Assembly (NCBI RefSeq): GCF_003590775.1 | Contig: NZ_QYUM01000004.1 | Location: 806,001 to 870,000 of the forward strand | DNA from: Sphingomonas cavernae | GTDB taxonomy: Bacteria; Pseudomonadota; Alphaproteobacteria; Sphingomonadales; Sphingomonadaceae | Direction of reading: 5' to 3' | Length of the DNA: 64,000 nucleotides | Part shown: one piece after another, positions 8,610 to 17,435 of the stretch | How the letters are laid out: every line of letters begins with the position of its first letter | Numbering within the stretch: the first letter of the stretch is position 1 | Made by a program: the position numbers and the translations under genes | Notes under the pieces: generated by a model | What the model was told of the DNA's origin: nothing | Seen by the model: the letters and a program-made list of their open reading frames with translations, nothing else | Database searches by the model: none

Positions 8610-10616
8610 ATGCGACGTCCGTTCAACCGTATCCAGGCGCTGATCCTGCGCAAGATGGCCGAGGCGCTGTTCCACGGCCAGCCGATGGCGATCAGTTCGC
8701 GACAGGTGGTCGATAATCTTCAGGACCTGTTCGGCAACATCACGGGCAACAAACCGCGCGAAATCGGGCTGACCGTGCTGCTGCTCGGTCTGCTGCTCGG
8801 CGGCCCCTTCTTCATCTGGGGCAGCGTGGACACGCGCGTGCGCCGGATGCGCAACCGGCTCGAACGCTCGAAGAACGATCTGATGCAGGATTTCGCGCGG
8901 CTGCGCGGCATCATCTATGCGGGCTATTACGGCCATTGGCAGGGCAATACGCAGGAAGACAATGTTGACAATCCTGTCTTCCAGGCGATCGGCTACACGC
9001 TGCCCGCGCACCGCAACCGCAGCATGGCGGGCGAGCAAAAGCTGGAAATCCGCACGGGTCACGACCTGACGCATGAGGCCTTTGTCGGGCACGACGCGCT
9101 GCCCGACGAGGAAGAGGTGATCGTGATCGGGTCTGGCGCGGGCGGCGGCACCGCCGCAGCCGAACTCGCCAAACAGGGTTACCGCGTACTCATCGTGGAG
9201 GCTGGGCCGCATTATCCCACGTCGCGCATCACGCATGAAGAAAAGCGGATGGCCGCGCGGCTCTTCGTCGATGGCGCGATCCAGACCACGCGCGACCGCG
9301 ATATTGTGGTCTTCCAGGGGCGCTGCGTCGGCGGATCGACCGTCATCAACAACGGCATCTGCCTGCGCGTGAAGGAGGAAGGCCGCAGCCACCCGCTTGC
9401 CGACGACGTGCTCGCCACCTGGCACGCGCTGGGCGCGCCGATCAACGAAGCGCGGCTCGATGCATCCTATCAGGCGGTCGAAAAGGCGCTCAAGGTCTCG
9501 CCCGCCGCGCCGCTATCGGGGCGCAATAACGGCCCGCATCTGATGAAGGGCTGGGCCGCCTATGCCGAGGCGACCGGGCTCGAACGCGATCGCATCGCGC
9601 CCGCCGACTGGTTCCGCAAGAACTGGGGCGATCCGGGCAATGCCTGCGTCTATTGCGGCTATTGCAACACCGGCTGCGCCTATGGCCGCAAGAACGCGAT
9701 GCCCCAGTCGCGGCTGCGCGAAGCGGTCGGGCATGACGCACGCATCCTCGCTGATGCACAGGTCACGCGAATCCGCTGGAAGGCCGACCTCGTCAACGAC
9801 AAGCGCGTCGCCGACGGCGTGGAGCTTCTGCTCGCCGACGGGCGCCGCCATTTCGTCCGCGCGCGCCGCGGCGTCGTCGTGGCCGCGGGCGCACTCGCGT
9901 CGAGCCGGCTGCTCAAGTCCAGCGGTGTCGCGAACAGCGGCAAAGGCATGTCGCTCAACATCGCCTGCCCCGTCGTCGCGCTGATGCCGCAAGGCACGCG
10001 GGTCGACGCCTGGAACGAGGATCAGATGACCAGCTATGTCGATCAGGGCGATTTCCTGCTCGAATCGCATTTCCAGCCACCGATGAGCATGGCGACGCTC
10101 GTCCCCGGCTGGTTCGGCGATCATTTCGGTCGCATGCACAATTACAACCGCCTTGCATCGGCGGGCATCCTCTTCCCCGCCGATCGTTGCGGCCAGATGA
10201 AGGGGGGCAAGCTGAGCTTCAAGCTCCGCGACGATGTCGAGCTGCCGCTGCTGCGCCGCGCTCTGGCGACGCTGTCCAAGGTCCATTTCGCCGCGGGCGC
10301 CGAAGAAGTCTATCCGGCGCTCGCGCGCGGCCAGGCGCTCGGTGCCGGAACGCACTGGGGCGATATCGATCAATTCTTCGAAGACAATATTCGCGAGGCC
10401 GACGACGTCACGCTCTCAAGCTCGCACCCGCAGGGCGGCAATGCGATCGGCAAGAATCGCGACAACAGCGTCATCGGCATGGACTTCCGCGTCCACGGCA
10501 CCACCAATGTCATGGTCACCGACGCGAGCGTCTTTCCGAGCTGCATCCGCGTCAACGCGCAGTTGACCACGATGGCGATGGCGCATTACGCGACCGCGGA
10601 CGCTTCTCCCTTCTGA
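8610..10616 (+). CDS. GMC-family FAD oxidoreductase with CxxCxxCxxxC motif
   Basis: This 668-residue flavoprotein has one hydrophobic segment near residues 50-70 and then the FAD-binding motif VIGSGAGGGTAAAE at about 171-184. The C-terminal SSHPQGGN segment holds the usual GMC active-site His. It resembles the long-chain alcohol oxidase/cholesterol-oxidase-like branch of the GMC family, so oxidation of a hydrophobic alcohol is plausible. A cluster C346-x2-C349-x2-C352-x3-C356, followed by AYGRKN, looks like a [4Fe-4S] ligand set; similar Cys motifs occur in some GMC relatives. AGGGGA precedes the ATG. purU starts 11 bp after its stop, so the two may be cotranscribed. Confidence 0.82.
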   Translation: MRRPFNRIQALILRKMAEALFHGQPMAISSRQVVDNLQDLFGNITGNKPREIGLTVLLLGLLLGGPFFIWGSVDTRVRRMRNRLERSKNDLMQDFARLRGIIYAGYYGHWQGNTQEDNVDNPVFQAIGYTLPAHRNRSMAGEQKLEIRTGHDLTHEAFVGHDALPDEEEVIVIGSGAGGGTAAAELAKQGYRVLIVEAGPHYPTSRITHEEKRMAARLFVDGAIQTTRDRDIVVFQGRCVGGSTVINNGICLRVKEEGRSHPLADDVLATWHALGAPINEARLDASYQAVEKALKVSPAAPLSGRNNGPHLMKGWAAYAEATGLERDRIAPADWFRKNWGDPGNACVYCGYCNTGCAYGRKNAMPQSRLREAVGHDARILADAQVTRIRWKADLVNDKRVADGVELLLADGRRHFVRARRGVVVAAGALASSRLLKSSGVANSGKGMSLNIACPVVALMPQGTRVDAWNEDQMTSYVDQGDFLLESHFQPPMSMATLVPGWFGDHFGRMHNYNRLASAGILFPADRCGQMKGGKLSFKLRDDVELPLLRRALATLSKVHFAAGAEEVYPALARGQALGAGTHWGDIDQFFEDNIREADDVTLSSSHPQGGNAIGKNRDNSVIGMDFRVHGTTNVMVTDASVFPSCIRVNAQLTTMAMAHYATADASPF

Positions 10617-10627
10617 CGGGAATTTCC

Positions 10628-11479
10628 GTGGACGACCGCCATATCCTGACGCTTTCCTGCCCCGACGCACGCGGCATCGTCGCCGCGGTCGCGGGCTTCG
10701 TCGCCGAACAGGATTGCAACATCCTCGAATCCGCGCAGTTCGACGACCTGGACAGCGGCCGCTTCTTCCTGCGCATGCTCTTCGCGAGCGAGGGCGGGGT
10801 TTCGGGCGATACGCTGCGCGCGCGCTTCGCAGCGATCGCCGCGCGCTATGCGATGGACTGGCAGATCAGCGACGCCGCCTATCGCCCGCGCACGATCATC
10901 ATGGTCTCGCGCTTTGGCCATTGCCTCAACGATCTGCTCTATCGCCACGAGATCGGCGCGCTCCCCGTCGACATCGCCGCGATCGTCTCCAATCATCAGG
11001 ATTTCGCGGGGCTCGCCGCCGCGCGCGGCATCCGCTTCCACCACATCCCGGTCACCGCCTCGACCAAGCCCGAGGCCGAGGCGCGGCTGATCGAGCTCTT
11101 CACGCGCGAAGGCGGTGAGTTGCTCGTGCTCGCGCGCTATATGCAGGTGCTCTCCGACGATCTCTGCGCGCAGCTCGCCGGGCGCGCGATCAACATCCAC
11201 CACAGCTTCCTGCCCGGGTTCAAGGGCGCGAAACCCTATCACCAGGCGCATGCGCGCGGGGTAAAGCTGATCGGCGCCACCGCGCATTACGTCACCTCGG
11301 ATCTCGATGAAGGCCCGATCATCGAGCAGGAGGTGATCCGCGTCGATCACGCGACAAGCGCCGAAGAGATGGTCGCCGCCGGCCGCGATGTTGAAACCGT
11401 CGTGCTCGCCCGGGCGATCACATGGCATGCCGAGCGGCGTATTCTCCTCAACGGCAACCGCACCGTTGTGTTTCGCTGA
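10628..11479 (+). CDS. purU: Formyltetrahydrofolate deformylase
   Basis: PurU hydrolyses 10-formyl-tetrahydrofolate to formate and tetrahydrofolate, balancing one-carbon pools and supplying formate. The 283-residue protein has an N-terminal ACT domain (LTLSCPDARGIVAAV, about residues 1-80) and a formyltransferase-type catalytic domain with the family signature INIHHSFLPGFKGA and a later ATAHYVTSDLDEGPI containing the catalytic His and Asp. Length matches E. coli PurU (280). Translation probably begins at GTG 10628, just downstream of a GACGGGAA ribosome site and 11 bp after the GMC oxidoreductase stop. Confidence 0.92.
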   Translation: MDDRHILTLSCPDARGIVAAVAGFVAEQDCNILESAQFDDLDSGRFFLRMLFASEGGVSGDTLRARFAAIAARYAMDWQISDAAYRPRTIIMVSRFGHCLNDLLYRHEIGALPVDIAAIVSNHQDFAGLAAARGIRFHHIPVTASTKPEAEARLIELFTREGGELLVLARYMQVLSDDLCAQLAGRAINIHHSFLPGFKGAKPYHQAHARGVKLIGATAHYVTSDLDEGPIIEQEVIRVDHATSAEEMVAAGRDVETVVLARAITWHAERRILLNGNRTVVFR

Positions 11480-11496
11480 GCCAGGGCATAGGTCAG

Positions 11497-11510
11497 TGAC
11501 AATGCTGTCA
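11497..11510. promoter_or_regulatory. Candidate LacI-type operator
   Basis: TGACAATGCTGTCA has 5-bp inverted arms (TGACA / TGTCA) around four central bases. It ends 16 bp before the LacI-family start codon at 11527, a position suited to autorepression. The arms resemble LacI-family palindromes, but the match to this particular regulator is inferred. Confidence 0.45.
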
Positions 11511-11526
11511 GGGTGATTGGAAAAGG

Positions 11527-12537
11527 ATGCGGCTCACCATTCGCGACGTCTCCGAGGCGGCGGGGGTATCGATCAAGACGGTCTCGCGCGTGCTCAACAA
11601 GGAGCGCTACGTCCGCGACGAAACCCGGCTGAAGGTGGAGTCCGCGATCGAGGCCCTGGGATTTCGCCCGAGCGCGGCGGCGCGCGCTCTCGCGGGCAAG
11701 CGCTCCTTCCAGATCGCGCTGCTCTACGACAATGAGAATGCCTATTACGTCTTCGATCTGCTCGCGGGCGCGCGCAAATGCTGCCTCGAAAATGGCTTCC
11801 GCCTGATCTTTCAGCCTTGCGACATCCATTCGCCGCGGCTGATCGACGATATCCGCGCGCTGATCGACGAGACGCATGTCGACGGCATCATCCTGCCCCC
11901 GCCGCTTGCCGATGTCGCGGCGCTCATCGAGGAACTGCACCGTCGCGACGTCGCCTTTGTGCGCATCTCGCCCGGCACCGAGCCCGAAGCGTCGTCCTCG
12001 GTTCATATCGACGACTGCGCCGCCGCCGAGGCGATGACCACGGCCCTGATCGCACTGGGGCACCGCCGCATCGGCTTGGTGCTTGGCCACCCCGATCACG
12101 CCTCGACCAGCGATCGCCTCGACGGCTATCGCCGCGCGCTCGCCGCGCATGGCATCGCCGAGGATCCCGCGATCATTCAGCCGGGCCGTTATGACTTCGA
12201 ATCGGGCCGCGCCGCCGGCGCCGCGCTACTGGATCTGCCTGAACCGCCGAGCGCGATATTCGCAAGCAATGACGAGATGGCGGCGGGCGTGCTCGCAGTC
12301 GCGCACGAGCGCGATATCGCGGTGCCCGAACAGCTCTCTATCGCGGGATTCGACGATACCACGCTCTGCCGGCTCGTCTGGCCCCCGCTCACCACCGTTC
12401 ATCAGCCGACACAACAATTTGCCTATGTGGCGACCGCCCTGCTCATCGACGGTCAGGCCGAAATCCGCCGCAGAAAGCTCGATTTCACGGTAATAGAGCG
12501 CGGCTCGACGGCCCCTCCGGGCGGCAGCGCCGCTTAG
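11527..12537 (+). CDS. LacI family transcriptional regulator
   Basis: A 336-residue LacI-family repressor. The N-terminal helix-turn-helix is clear (TIRDVSEAAGVSIKTVSRVL) and is followed by the hinge-helix sequence PSAAARALAGKRS. The rest is a periplasmic-binding-protein-like sensor domain with IFASNDEMAAGVL and the FDDTTLCRLVWPPLTTV stretch usual near the C-terminus. It lacks a partner sugar gene nearby, so its effector cannot be named. A TGACA-N4-TGTCA palindrome lies directly upstream. The gene is followed after 82 bp by metN, which could be read through or separately regulated. Confidence 0.9.
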   Translation: MRLTIRDVSEAAGVSIKTVSRVLNKERYVRDETRLKVESAIEALGFRPSAAARALAGKRSFQIALLYDNENAYYVFDLLAGARKCCLENGFRLIFQPCDIHSPRLIDDIRALIDETHVDGIILPPPLADVAALIEELHRRDVAFVRISPGTEPEASSSVHIDDCAAAEAMTTALIALGHRRIGLVLGHPDHASTSDRLDGYRRALAAHGIAEDPAIIQPGRYDFESGRAAGAALLDLPEPPSAIFASNDEMAAGVLAVAHERDIAVPEQLSIAGFDDTTLCRLVWPPLTTVHQPTQQFAYVATALLIDGQAEIRRRKLDFTVIERGSTAPPGGSAA

Positions 12538-12544
12538 CTTTTCT

Positions 12545-12558
12545 TTCGCGATCGCGAA
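12545..12558. promoter_or_regulatory. 14-bp perfect palindrome between the LacI gene and metN
   Basis: TTCGCGATCGCGAA is a perfect palindrome just after the LacI stop codon and about 60 bp before metN. It might be an operator for the metNIQ genes or simply a short hairpin; there is no T-run to support a terminator. Confidence 0.25.
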
Positions 12559-12619
12559 CAAATATTGCGCCGTCGGGGATTTGGCGCGCACGCGATCCTG
12601 ACCTAAAAGCTTGGCGACC

Positions 12620-13378
12620 ATGTCCGAACCAGCCGTCATAGAATTTCGCGACGTTCAGAAGCGCTTCGCCAGCAACGCCGAACCGGCGCTCGCAGGCGTT
12701 ACGCTCTCGGTCATGCGCGGCGAGATCTTCGGCGTTATCGGTCAGTCGGGTGCGGGCAAGTCCACGCTCGTCCGCCTCATCAACGCGCTCGAACGCCCGG
12801 GCGCCGGAACGGTCTCGGTCGACGGCATCGACGTCGCATCGCTCGACGCCGACGGGCTCCGCCGGCTCCGACGCCGCATCGGGATGATCTTCCAGAATTT
12901 CGGGCTGCTCTCCTCTCGCACCGTCGCGCAGAACGTCGCCTTTCCGCTCAGGCTCGCCGGCACCGGGCGTTCGGAGATCGACACGCGCGTCGATGAATTG
13001 CTCGCGCGGGTAGGCCTCACCGAGCACGCGCATAAATATCCCGCACAGCTCTCGGGCGGCCAGAAGCAGCGCGTCGGAATCGCACGCGCGCTCGCGACGC
13101 GGCCCGAAGTCCTGCTCTGCGACGAGGCAACGAGCGCGCTGGATCCCGAGACCACGCGCTCGGTGCTCACCTTGCTCAAGGAACTCAACGCCGAACTCGG
13201 CCTCACCATCGTGCTCATCACGCACGAGATGGAGGTGGTCCGCAGGGTCTGCGACCGCGTCGCGGTGCTTGAGACGGGGCGTGTCGTCGAGACTGGCACG
13301 GTGGGCGACATCTTCAGCAACACCGCGCATGAGGCTACCCGCCGCATGCTCGGCGCGATGGCGGAGCACGCGGCATGA
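12620..13378 (+). CDS. metN: Methionine ABC importer ATP-binding protein
   Basis: The ATPase of a MetNIQ importer for D/L-methionine. Walker A is GQSGAGKS (41-48), the signature LSGGQ is at 144-148 and Walker B is LLCDE (165-169). At 252 residues it ends soon after the H-loop region and lacks the C-terminal NIL/C2 domain of E. coli MetN (343 residues), which senses intracellular methionine for trans-inhibition. The ATG at 12620 was taken; a TTG nine bases earlier is also in frame. Its last codons overlap metI by 4 bp (ATGA), so metN and metI are translationally coupled. The assignment to methionine rests on the metI and metQ neighbours. Confidence 0.88.
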   Translation: MSEPAVIEFRDVQKRFASNAEPALAGVTLSVMRGEIFGVIGQSGAGKSTLVRLINALERPGAGTVSVDGIDVASLDADGLRRLRRRIGMIFQNFGLLSSRTVAQNVAFPLRLAGTGRSEIDTRVDELLARVGLTEHAHKYPAQLSGGQKQRVGIARALATRPEVLLCDEATSALDPETTRSVLTLLKELNAELGLTIVLITHEMEVVRRVCDRVAVLETGRVVETGTVGDIFSNTAHEATRRMLGAMAEHAA

Positions 13379-14034
13379 GCTTTGCCAATATCGACTGGTC
13401 CGATATCGGCCAGGCCTGCCTGGACACGCTCGCGATGCTCGGCGGTTCGCTCGTGCTGACGATCCTTCTCGGGCTTCCGCTCGGCGTGCTGCTGTTCCTC
13501 ACATCGGGCCGCCAGCTTCTGCAGAACCGGACCGCCAATGCCGTGGTCGGCTTCATCGTCAACGTGCTGCGGTCGGTCCCCTTCGTCATCCTGCTGATCG
13601 TGATGATCCCGCTGACCGTGGCGCTGGTAGGCACGTCGCTCGGCGTGGTCGGCGCGATCCCGCCGCTCGTGATCGGCGCCGCGCCCTTCTTCGCGCGGCT
13701 CGTCGAAAGCGCGCTGCGCGAGGTCGATCGCAATACGATCGAGGCTGTCCAGTCGATGGGCGCCACCACCAGCCAGGCCGTGTGGCGCGCGCTCATTCCC
13801 GAGGCGATGCCCGGCATAATCTCGGCCGCCACCGTCACTGCCGTCGCGCTCGTCTCCTTCACCGCAATGGCGGGCGTCGTCGGTGCGGGCGGCCTCGGCG
13901 ATCTCGCGATCCGCTTCGGCTATCAGCGTTTCCAGACCGATGTCATGATCGTGACCGTCGTCATCCTCATCCTCATGGTCCAGGTGATCCAGTTCGCCGG
14001 AGACCGCCTCGCCCAGCATTACACGCGGCGGTGA
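13375..14034 (+). CDS. metI: Methionine ABC importer permease
   Basis: A 219-residue integral membrane permease with about five hydrophobic helices. It carries the ABC permease coupling motif near [22 protein letters not shown] (E-A-x-x-x-x-G). MetI dimers form the methionine channel with MetN. The length equals that of E. coli MetI (217). It overlaps metN by 4 bp, and metQ follows after a repeat-containing gap of 130 bp. Confidence 0.92.
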   Translation: MSFANIDWSDIGQACLDTLAMLGGSLVLTILLGLPLGVLLFLTSGRQLLQNRTANAVVGFIVNVLRSVPFVILLIVMIPLTVALVGTSLGVVGAIPPLVIGAAPFFARLVESALREVDRNTIEAVQSMGATTSQAVWRALIPEAMPGIISAATVTAVALVSFTAMAGVVGAGGLGDLAIRFGYQRFQTDVMIVTVVILILMVQVIQFAGDRLAQHYTRR

Positions 14035-14049
14035 TGGGCCTTCCCCGTC

Positions 14050-14123
14050 CCGTTCGTCCCGAGCGAAGTCGAGGGACGCCCGGCACCGCGCCGACGTGTC
14101 TCGACTTCGCTCGACACGAACGG
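14050..14123. repeat. Palindromic intergenic repeat between metI and metQ
   Basis: Left arm CCGTTCGTCCCGAGCGAAG (from 14050) and right arm CTTCGCTCGACACGAACGG (to 14123) form a long imperfect hairpin. Similar GTCGAG/CTCGAC elements are dispersed repeats in sphingomonad genomes, and a half copy is visible near 15415-15440. Such a structure could tune the relative expression of metI and metQ. Confidence 0.7.
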
Positions 14124-14164
14124 ATAGATCGAAACGCAAATCGCAAGAAACCGAGGCACAACAC

Positions 14165-14959
14165 ATGAACCGCCGCACCCTGCTGATCGCAACCGCCCTG
14201 CTCGCGCTCGCCGCCTGTTCGGGCGGCAACAAGGCCGATGGCGACACGCTCACAGTCGCCGCCACCGCGGTGCCGCACGCCGAGATCCTCGAACACATCA
14301 AGCCCGCGCTCGCCAAAGACGGCGTCGATCTGCAGATCCGCGTGTTCAACGATTACGTCCAGCCCAATATGCAGGTCGCGCAGAAGCAGATCGACGTGAA
14401 CTATTTCCAGACCAAGCCCTATCTCGACGATTTCAACGCCAATCGCGGGACAAAACTGGTGACCTTCGCAGGCATCCATGTCGAGCCGATGGGCGGCTAT
14501 TCACGCAAATGGAAGTCGCTCGACCAGCTTCCCAATGGCGCCCAGGTCGCCATCCCCAACGATCCGAGCAGTACGGGCCGCGCGCTCGTCCTGCTCGAAA
14601 AGGCAGGGCTGCTGAAACTCAGGCAACCGGGCCATGCGCTCTCGACGCTTGGCGACATCACGAGCAACCCGAAGAACCTGCAATTCAAGGAACTCGAAGC
14701 CGCCGCGATGCCGCGCGTGCTCGACCAGCTCGACCTCGCGCTCATCAACACCAACTACGCGCTCGACGCGAAACTCAATCCGGTCAAGGACGCGCTGATC
14801 ATCGAGGGCAAGGACTCGCCCTATCTCAACTATGTCGTTGGGCTTGAGGAGAGGCGAAACGACCCCAAGGTCGTGAAACTGATCGCTGCGCTGAAGAGCG
14901 CGGACGCCAGGGCGTTCATCGAGAAGAACTATGCAGGTGCAGTGCTGCCGGCGTTCTGA
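14165..14959 (+). CDS. metQ: Methionine-binding lipoprotein
   Basis: A 264-residue NlpA/MetQ-family substrate-binding lipoprotein of the MetNIQ importer. The signal peptide ends in the lipobox LAAC, giving a lipid-anchored Cys. The family segments VAATAVPHAEIL, RVFNDYVQPN, NYFQTKPYLD and VAIPNDPSSTGRALVLL are all present. GAGG lies about ten bases before the ATG. The encoded protein should capture methionine in the periplasm for MetI. The long gap from metI contains a hairpin repeat but no other gene. Confidence 0.92.
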   Translation: MNRRTLLIATALLALAACSGGNKADGDTLTVAATAVPHAEILEHIKPALAKDGVDLQIRVFNDYVQPNMQVAQKQIDVNYFQTKPYLDDFNANRGTKLVTFAGIHVEPMGGYSRKWKSLDQLPNGAQVAIPNDPSSTGRALVLLEKAGLLKLRQPGHALSTLGDITSNPKNLQFKELEAAAMPRVLDQLDLALINTNYALDAKLNPVKDALIIEGKDSPYLNYVVGLEERRNDPKVVKLIAALKSADARAFIEKNYAGAVLPAF

Positions 14960-15449
14960 GGAACGTGCGGTGAGGTACTGGCCTCCGTTAAGCGGTGGGT
15001 TTCTGCCGTTCGGCTCCTCCCCGGTACGGGGAGGGGAACCACGCGAAGCGTGGTGGAGGGGCTGGCGCGAAACCTGACAATTCGGCGCCGCCCCTCCGTC
15101 AGCCCTCCGGGCTGCCACCTCCCCGTATCGGGGAGGAACTGGCGCCCGCAACCGGGTTCGAAAGCAGGCATTGCGCGTGTTTCCACGGGAATGTCCGCTT
15201 TGGGGAATCTGCCATTGCGCCTGCTTTTCTGCCAATTTCTGTCAGGATCCATGCTCACCGGCACGTAGCCTCGTCATCCAACGCGCAGATCGTTTCCGCC
15301 TGTCCTACACAAAATGTTCTTGTTACGTTCCTTACCGGAGGCGCTCAAAGCGCCCATCGCGAGGAAGCCGAATCAACATGCGCGTTTGTGGGAAGTTTGC
15401 GAAGTTAAGTCTGTCCCGAGCACCGTCGAGGGGCGAAGTGAGGCGGGAC
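14960..15449. other. 490-bp gene-free gap
   Basis: No credible protein-coding region was found between the stops of metQ and the convergent aminotransferase. The gap holds a composite palindromic repeat (15014-15138) and a half copy of the GTCGAG-type element near 15415-15440. The segment 15145-15410 shows no feature I can name. Confidence 0.6.
15014..15138. repeat. Composite palindromic repeat, copy 1
   Basis: The element starts CTCCTCCCCGGTACGGGGAG, has an internal ACCACGCGAAGCGTGGTGG hairpin, and ends with CCTCCCCGTATCGGGGAGG. The same arrangement recurs at 24370-24487 with different inner loop sequence. It is an intergenic repeat unit built of paired palindromes. Confidence 0.8.
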
Positions 15450-16613
15450 TCAGCGGCCGCCGAAAAGCGCACGCGCGCGCGCCATGCGCTCGATTCCCGC
15501 GTCGATCGTCGCATCGATCTTGGCGAAGCAGAGGCGCACGACCGAGGTGACGGGCGCCTCGGCGTAGAAGGCCGAAACCGGGATGGCGGCGACGCCGGCC
15601 TCGCGGACCAGCCGGCCGCAGAAACTCACGTCGTCGATCGGGATGCCCGACGCTGCGAGGTCGATCGACAGGAAATAGGTGCCCGCGCTGGGCAACATCG
15701 CCCATCCCGCCGCCTCGAGACCCGCCGCCAGCCGATCGCGCGAGCGCGCGAAATCCGCACACATCGCGGTGAAATAGGCGTCGTCCTTGCCCAGCCCGTG
15801 CGCGACCGCGGCCTGAAGATTGGGCGGCGTGGTGAAGGTCAGATACTGGTGCGCGCGCGCCAGCGCATGGGTGAGTTCTGGCGCGGCGCACATCCATCCG
15901 ACCTTCCAGCCGGTCAGCGAGAAGATCTTGCCCCCCGATCCGATCTTCACCGTCCGCTCGCGCATCCCCGGAAACGCCATGATCGGATTATGTGCGCGGC
16001 CGTCGAAGACGACATGCTCCCACACCTCGTCGCTGATCACGACCGCATCGTGCTTCACTGCGAAGCGCGCGAGCAGCGCAAGCTCGGTATCGGCGAACAT
16101 CGTCGCCGTGGGGTTGAGTGGATTGTTCAGGATCGCAACCGTCGTTCGGTCGCTGAATGCCGCCGCGAGCGCCTCTTCGGTCAGCCGCCATTCGGGCGGC
16201 TCCAGCCGCACCAGCTTCGGCACCCCGCCCGCGCGCAGCACCAGCGGCAGATAGGCGTCGTACATCGGCTGGATCAGCACCACCTCGTTGCCCGGCGTCA
16301 CCAGCGCGAGGATCGCCGCCGCCAGCGCCTCGGTCGCGCCCGAGGTGACCGTCACCTCGCTCTGCCAGTCGAGGTCGATGCCCTGATGGCGGCGATAGTG
16401 ATCCGCGACCGCCTGCCGCAACACGTGCAGCCCCGCCATCGGCGGATACTGGTTGGATTGCTCGACCAGCGCGCGCTGCGCGGCTTCGATCACGTCGGCC
16501 GGGCCGTTGGAGTCGGGAAAGCCCTGCCCCAGATTGATTGCGCCCGTCTCGCGCGCGAGGCCGGACATCTTCTCGAAGATCGTAGTGGGCATCTGGGCGT
16601 AGAGCGGGTTCAT
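15450..16613 (-). CDS. PLP-dependent aminotransferase class I/II (probably methionine aminotransferase, YbdL-like)
   Basis: This 387-residue fold-type I aminotransferase has the NNPLNPTA and ISDEVWEHVVFDG motifs and the PLP-binding K229 in SGGKIFSLTGWKVGW. Its opening (NLGQGFPDSNGP) and these motifs match the YbdL/kynurenine-aminotransferase subgroup. E. coli YbdL prefers methionine, which would fit the metNIQ genes that end 490 bp away on the opposite strand. It could also serve other aromatic or branched amino acids. It is downstream of hutC on the same strand, separated by a palindromic repeat, so read-through from the hutF-hutC unit is possible. Confidence 0.85.
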   Translation of the reverse strand: MNPLYAQMPTTIFEKMSGLARETGAINLGQGFPDSNGPADVIEAAQRALVEQSNQYPPMAGLHVLRQAVADHYRRHQGIDLDWQSEVTVTSGATEALAAAILALVTPGNEVVLIQPMYDAYLPLVLRAGGVPKLVRLEPPEWRLTEEALAAAFSDRTTVAILNNPLNPTATMFADTELALLARFAVKHDAVVISDEVWEHVVFDGRAHNPIMAFPGMRERTVKIGSGGKIFSLTGWKVGWMCAAPELTHALARAHQYLTFTTPPNLQAAVAHGLGKDDAYFTAMCADFARSRDRLAAGLEAAGWAMLPSAGTYFLSIDLAASGIPIDDVSFCGRLVREAGVAAIPVSAFYAEAPVTSVVRLCFAKIDATIDAGIERMARARALFGGR

Positions 16614-16650
16614 CGTATCGGGTATTTCCGGGCTGGCGGTTCCGTTCCTT

Positions 16651-16722
16651 GTACCCCGGCGAAAGCCGGGGTCCAGCGTTGCGCGACGTGCACCGGTCTG
16701 GACCCCGGCTTTCGCCGGGGCA
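16651..16722. repeat. CCCCGGCGAAAGCCGGGG inverted pair
   Basis: Two palindromic units, CCCCGGCGAAAGCCGGGG near 16654-16671 and CCCCGGCTTTCGCCGGGG near 16703-16720, face each other. The same family occurs at 58265-58331, 59543-59622 and 60427-60506. It lies between hutC and the aminotransferase gene. Confidence 0.85.
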
Positions 16723-16730
16723 CGACATTG

Positions 16731-17435
16731 CTACCGGCTCTGCGGCGTGAATTGGGCAACCAGATCATAGCGGTCGCCCGGGAAGGTCTGGCGCACCCAG
16801 GTCACCTCCTTGCCAAGCTGCCACGTCCAGCGCTCGAGCTGGAGGCACGCAGTCCCCGGCGCGATGCCCAGCAGCCTGGCCAGCCGCGCGTCCGCGGGCA
16901 CCGCTGCGATCCGGTGTCGCGCCTCGCTCCACGGCACATGGCCGAGCAGCCAGGACCCCGGCGCCTCCGCGGTGAAATCGACGTCGCGCGCTTGCGGAAC
17001 CATGGCGAGGCTGATCAGGCGCTGCTCATGCCCGAAGGGTTCACCCGCGGCATGATGCACCCCCTCGATCGTGAGCATCGCTCCCGCCGCTTCGAGTGGA
17101 TCGCCGGCCGCGTGCTTGCGCTCACCGCGTTTCAGCAACTCGAAGCGATAGGCATCGCCGCGCGCCGCGATCACCGATCCGATATCGGGCACGTCGAGCA
17201 CCGCCGACTGGACATGCGGATGCGCGACGAACGACCCCGCCTTGCGCCGCCGCTCGATCAGCCCGGCGCGGCTGAGCGCGGTCAGCGCCTTGCTCACCGT
17301 CGCGCGCGCGCAGCCATATTCGGCGACCAGTTCATGCTCGAACGGGATCCGGTCACCGGGACGCCAGGCCCCCGATCGGATGTTGCGCTCGATATCCTCG
17401 CGGATGCGCTGGTCGAGGGTCTGCGCGACGCTCAT
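16731..17435 (-). CDS. hutC: Histidine-utilization repressor (GntR/HutC family)
   Basis: A 234-residue GntR-family repressor with an N-terminal winged helix (FEHELVAEYGCARATVSKAL) and a C-terminal UTRA effector domain (ending ERWTWQLGKEVTWVRQTFPGD, typical of HutC). HutC represses hut genes and is released by urocanate. The ATG at 17435 overlaps the hutF stop as ATGA, so hutF and hutC are translationally coupled. A near-palindromic 18-bp site between hutF and hutI is the likely operator, meaning that HutC would control both divergent arms and its own expression. Confidence 0.92.
   Translation of the reverse strand: MSVAQTLDQRIREDIERNIRSGAWRPGDRIPFEHELVAEYGCARATVSKALTALSRAGLIERRRKAGSFVAHPHVQSAVLDVPDIGSVIAARGDAYRFELLKRGERKHAAGDPLEAAGAMLTIEGVHHAAGEPFGHEQRLISLAMVPQARDVDFTAEAPGSWLLGHVPWSEARHRIAAVPADARLARLLGIAPGTACLQLERWTWQLGKEVTWVRQTFPGDRYDLVAQFTPQSR

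Noticed and set aside
12538-12619. SAM riboswitch before metN
   Set aside because: The 82-bp leader lacks the conserved sequence blocks and pseudoknot pattern of SAM-I or SAM-II elements that I could recognise.
14050-14123. Intrinsic terminator between metI and metQ
   Set aside because: The hairpin has no T-run after it and matches a dispersed repeat family, so it is listed as a repeat.
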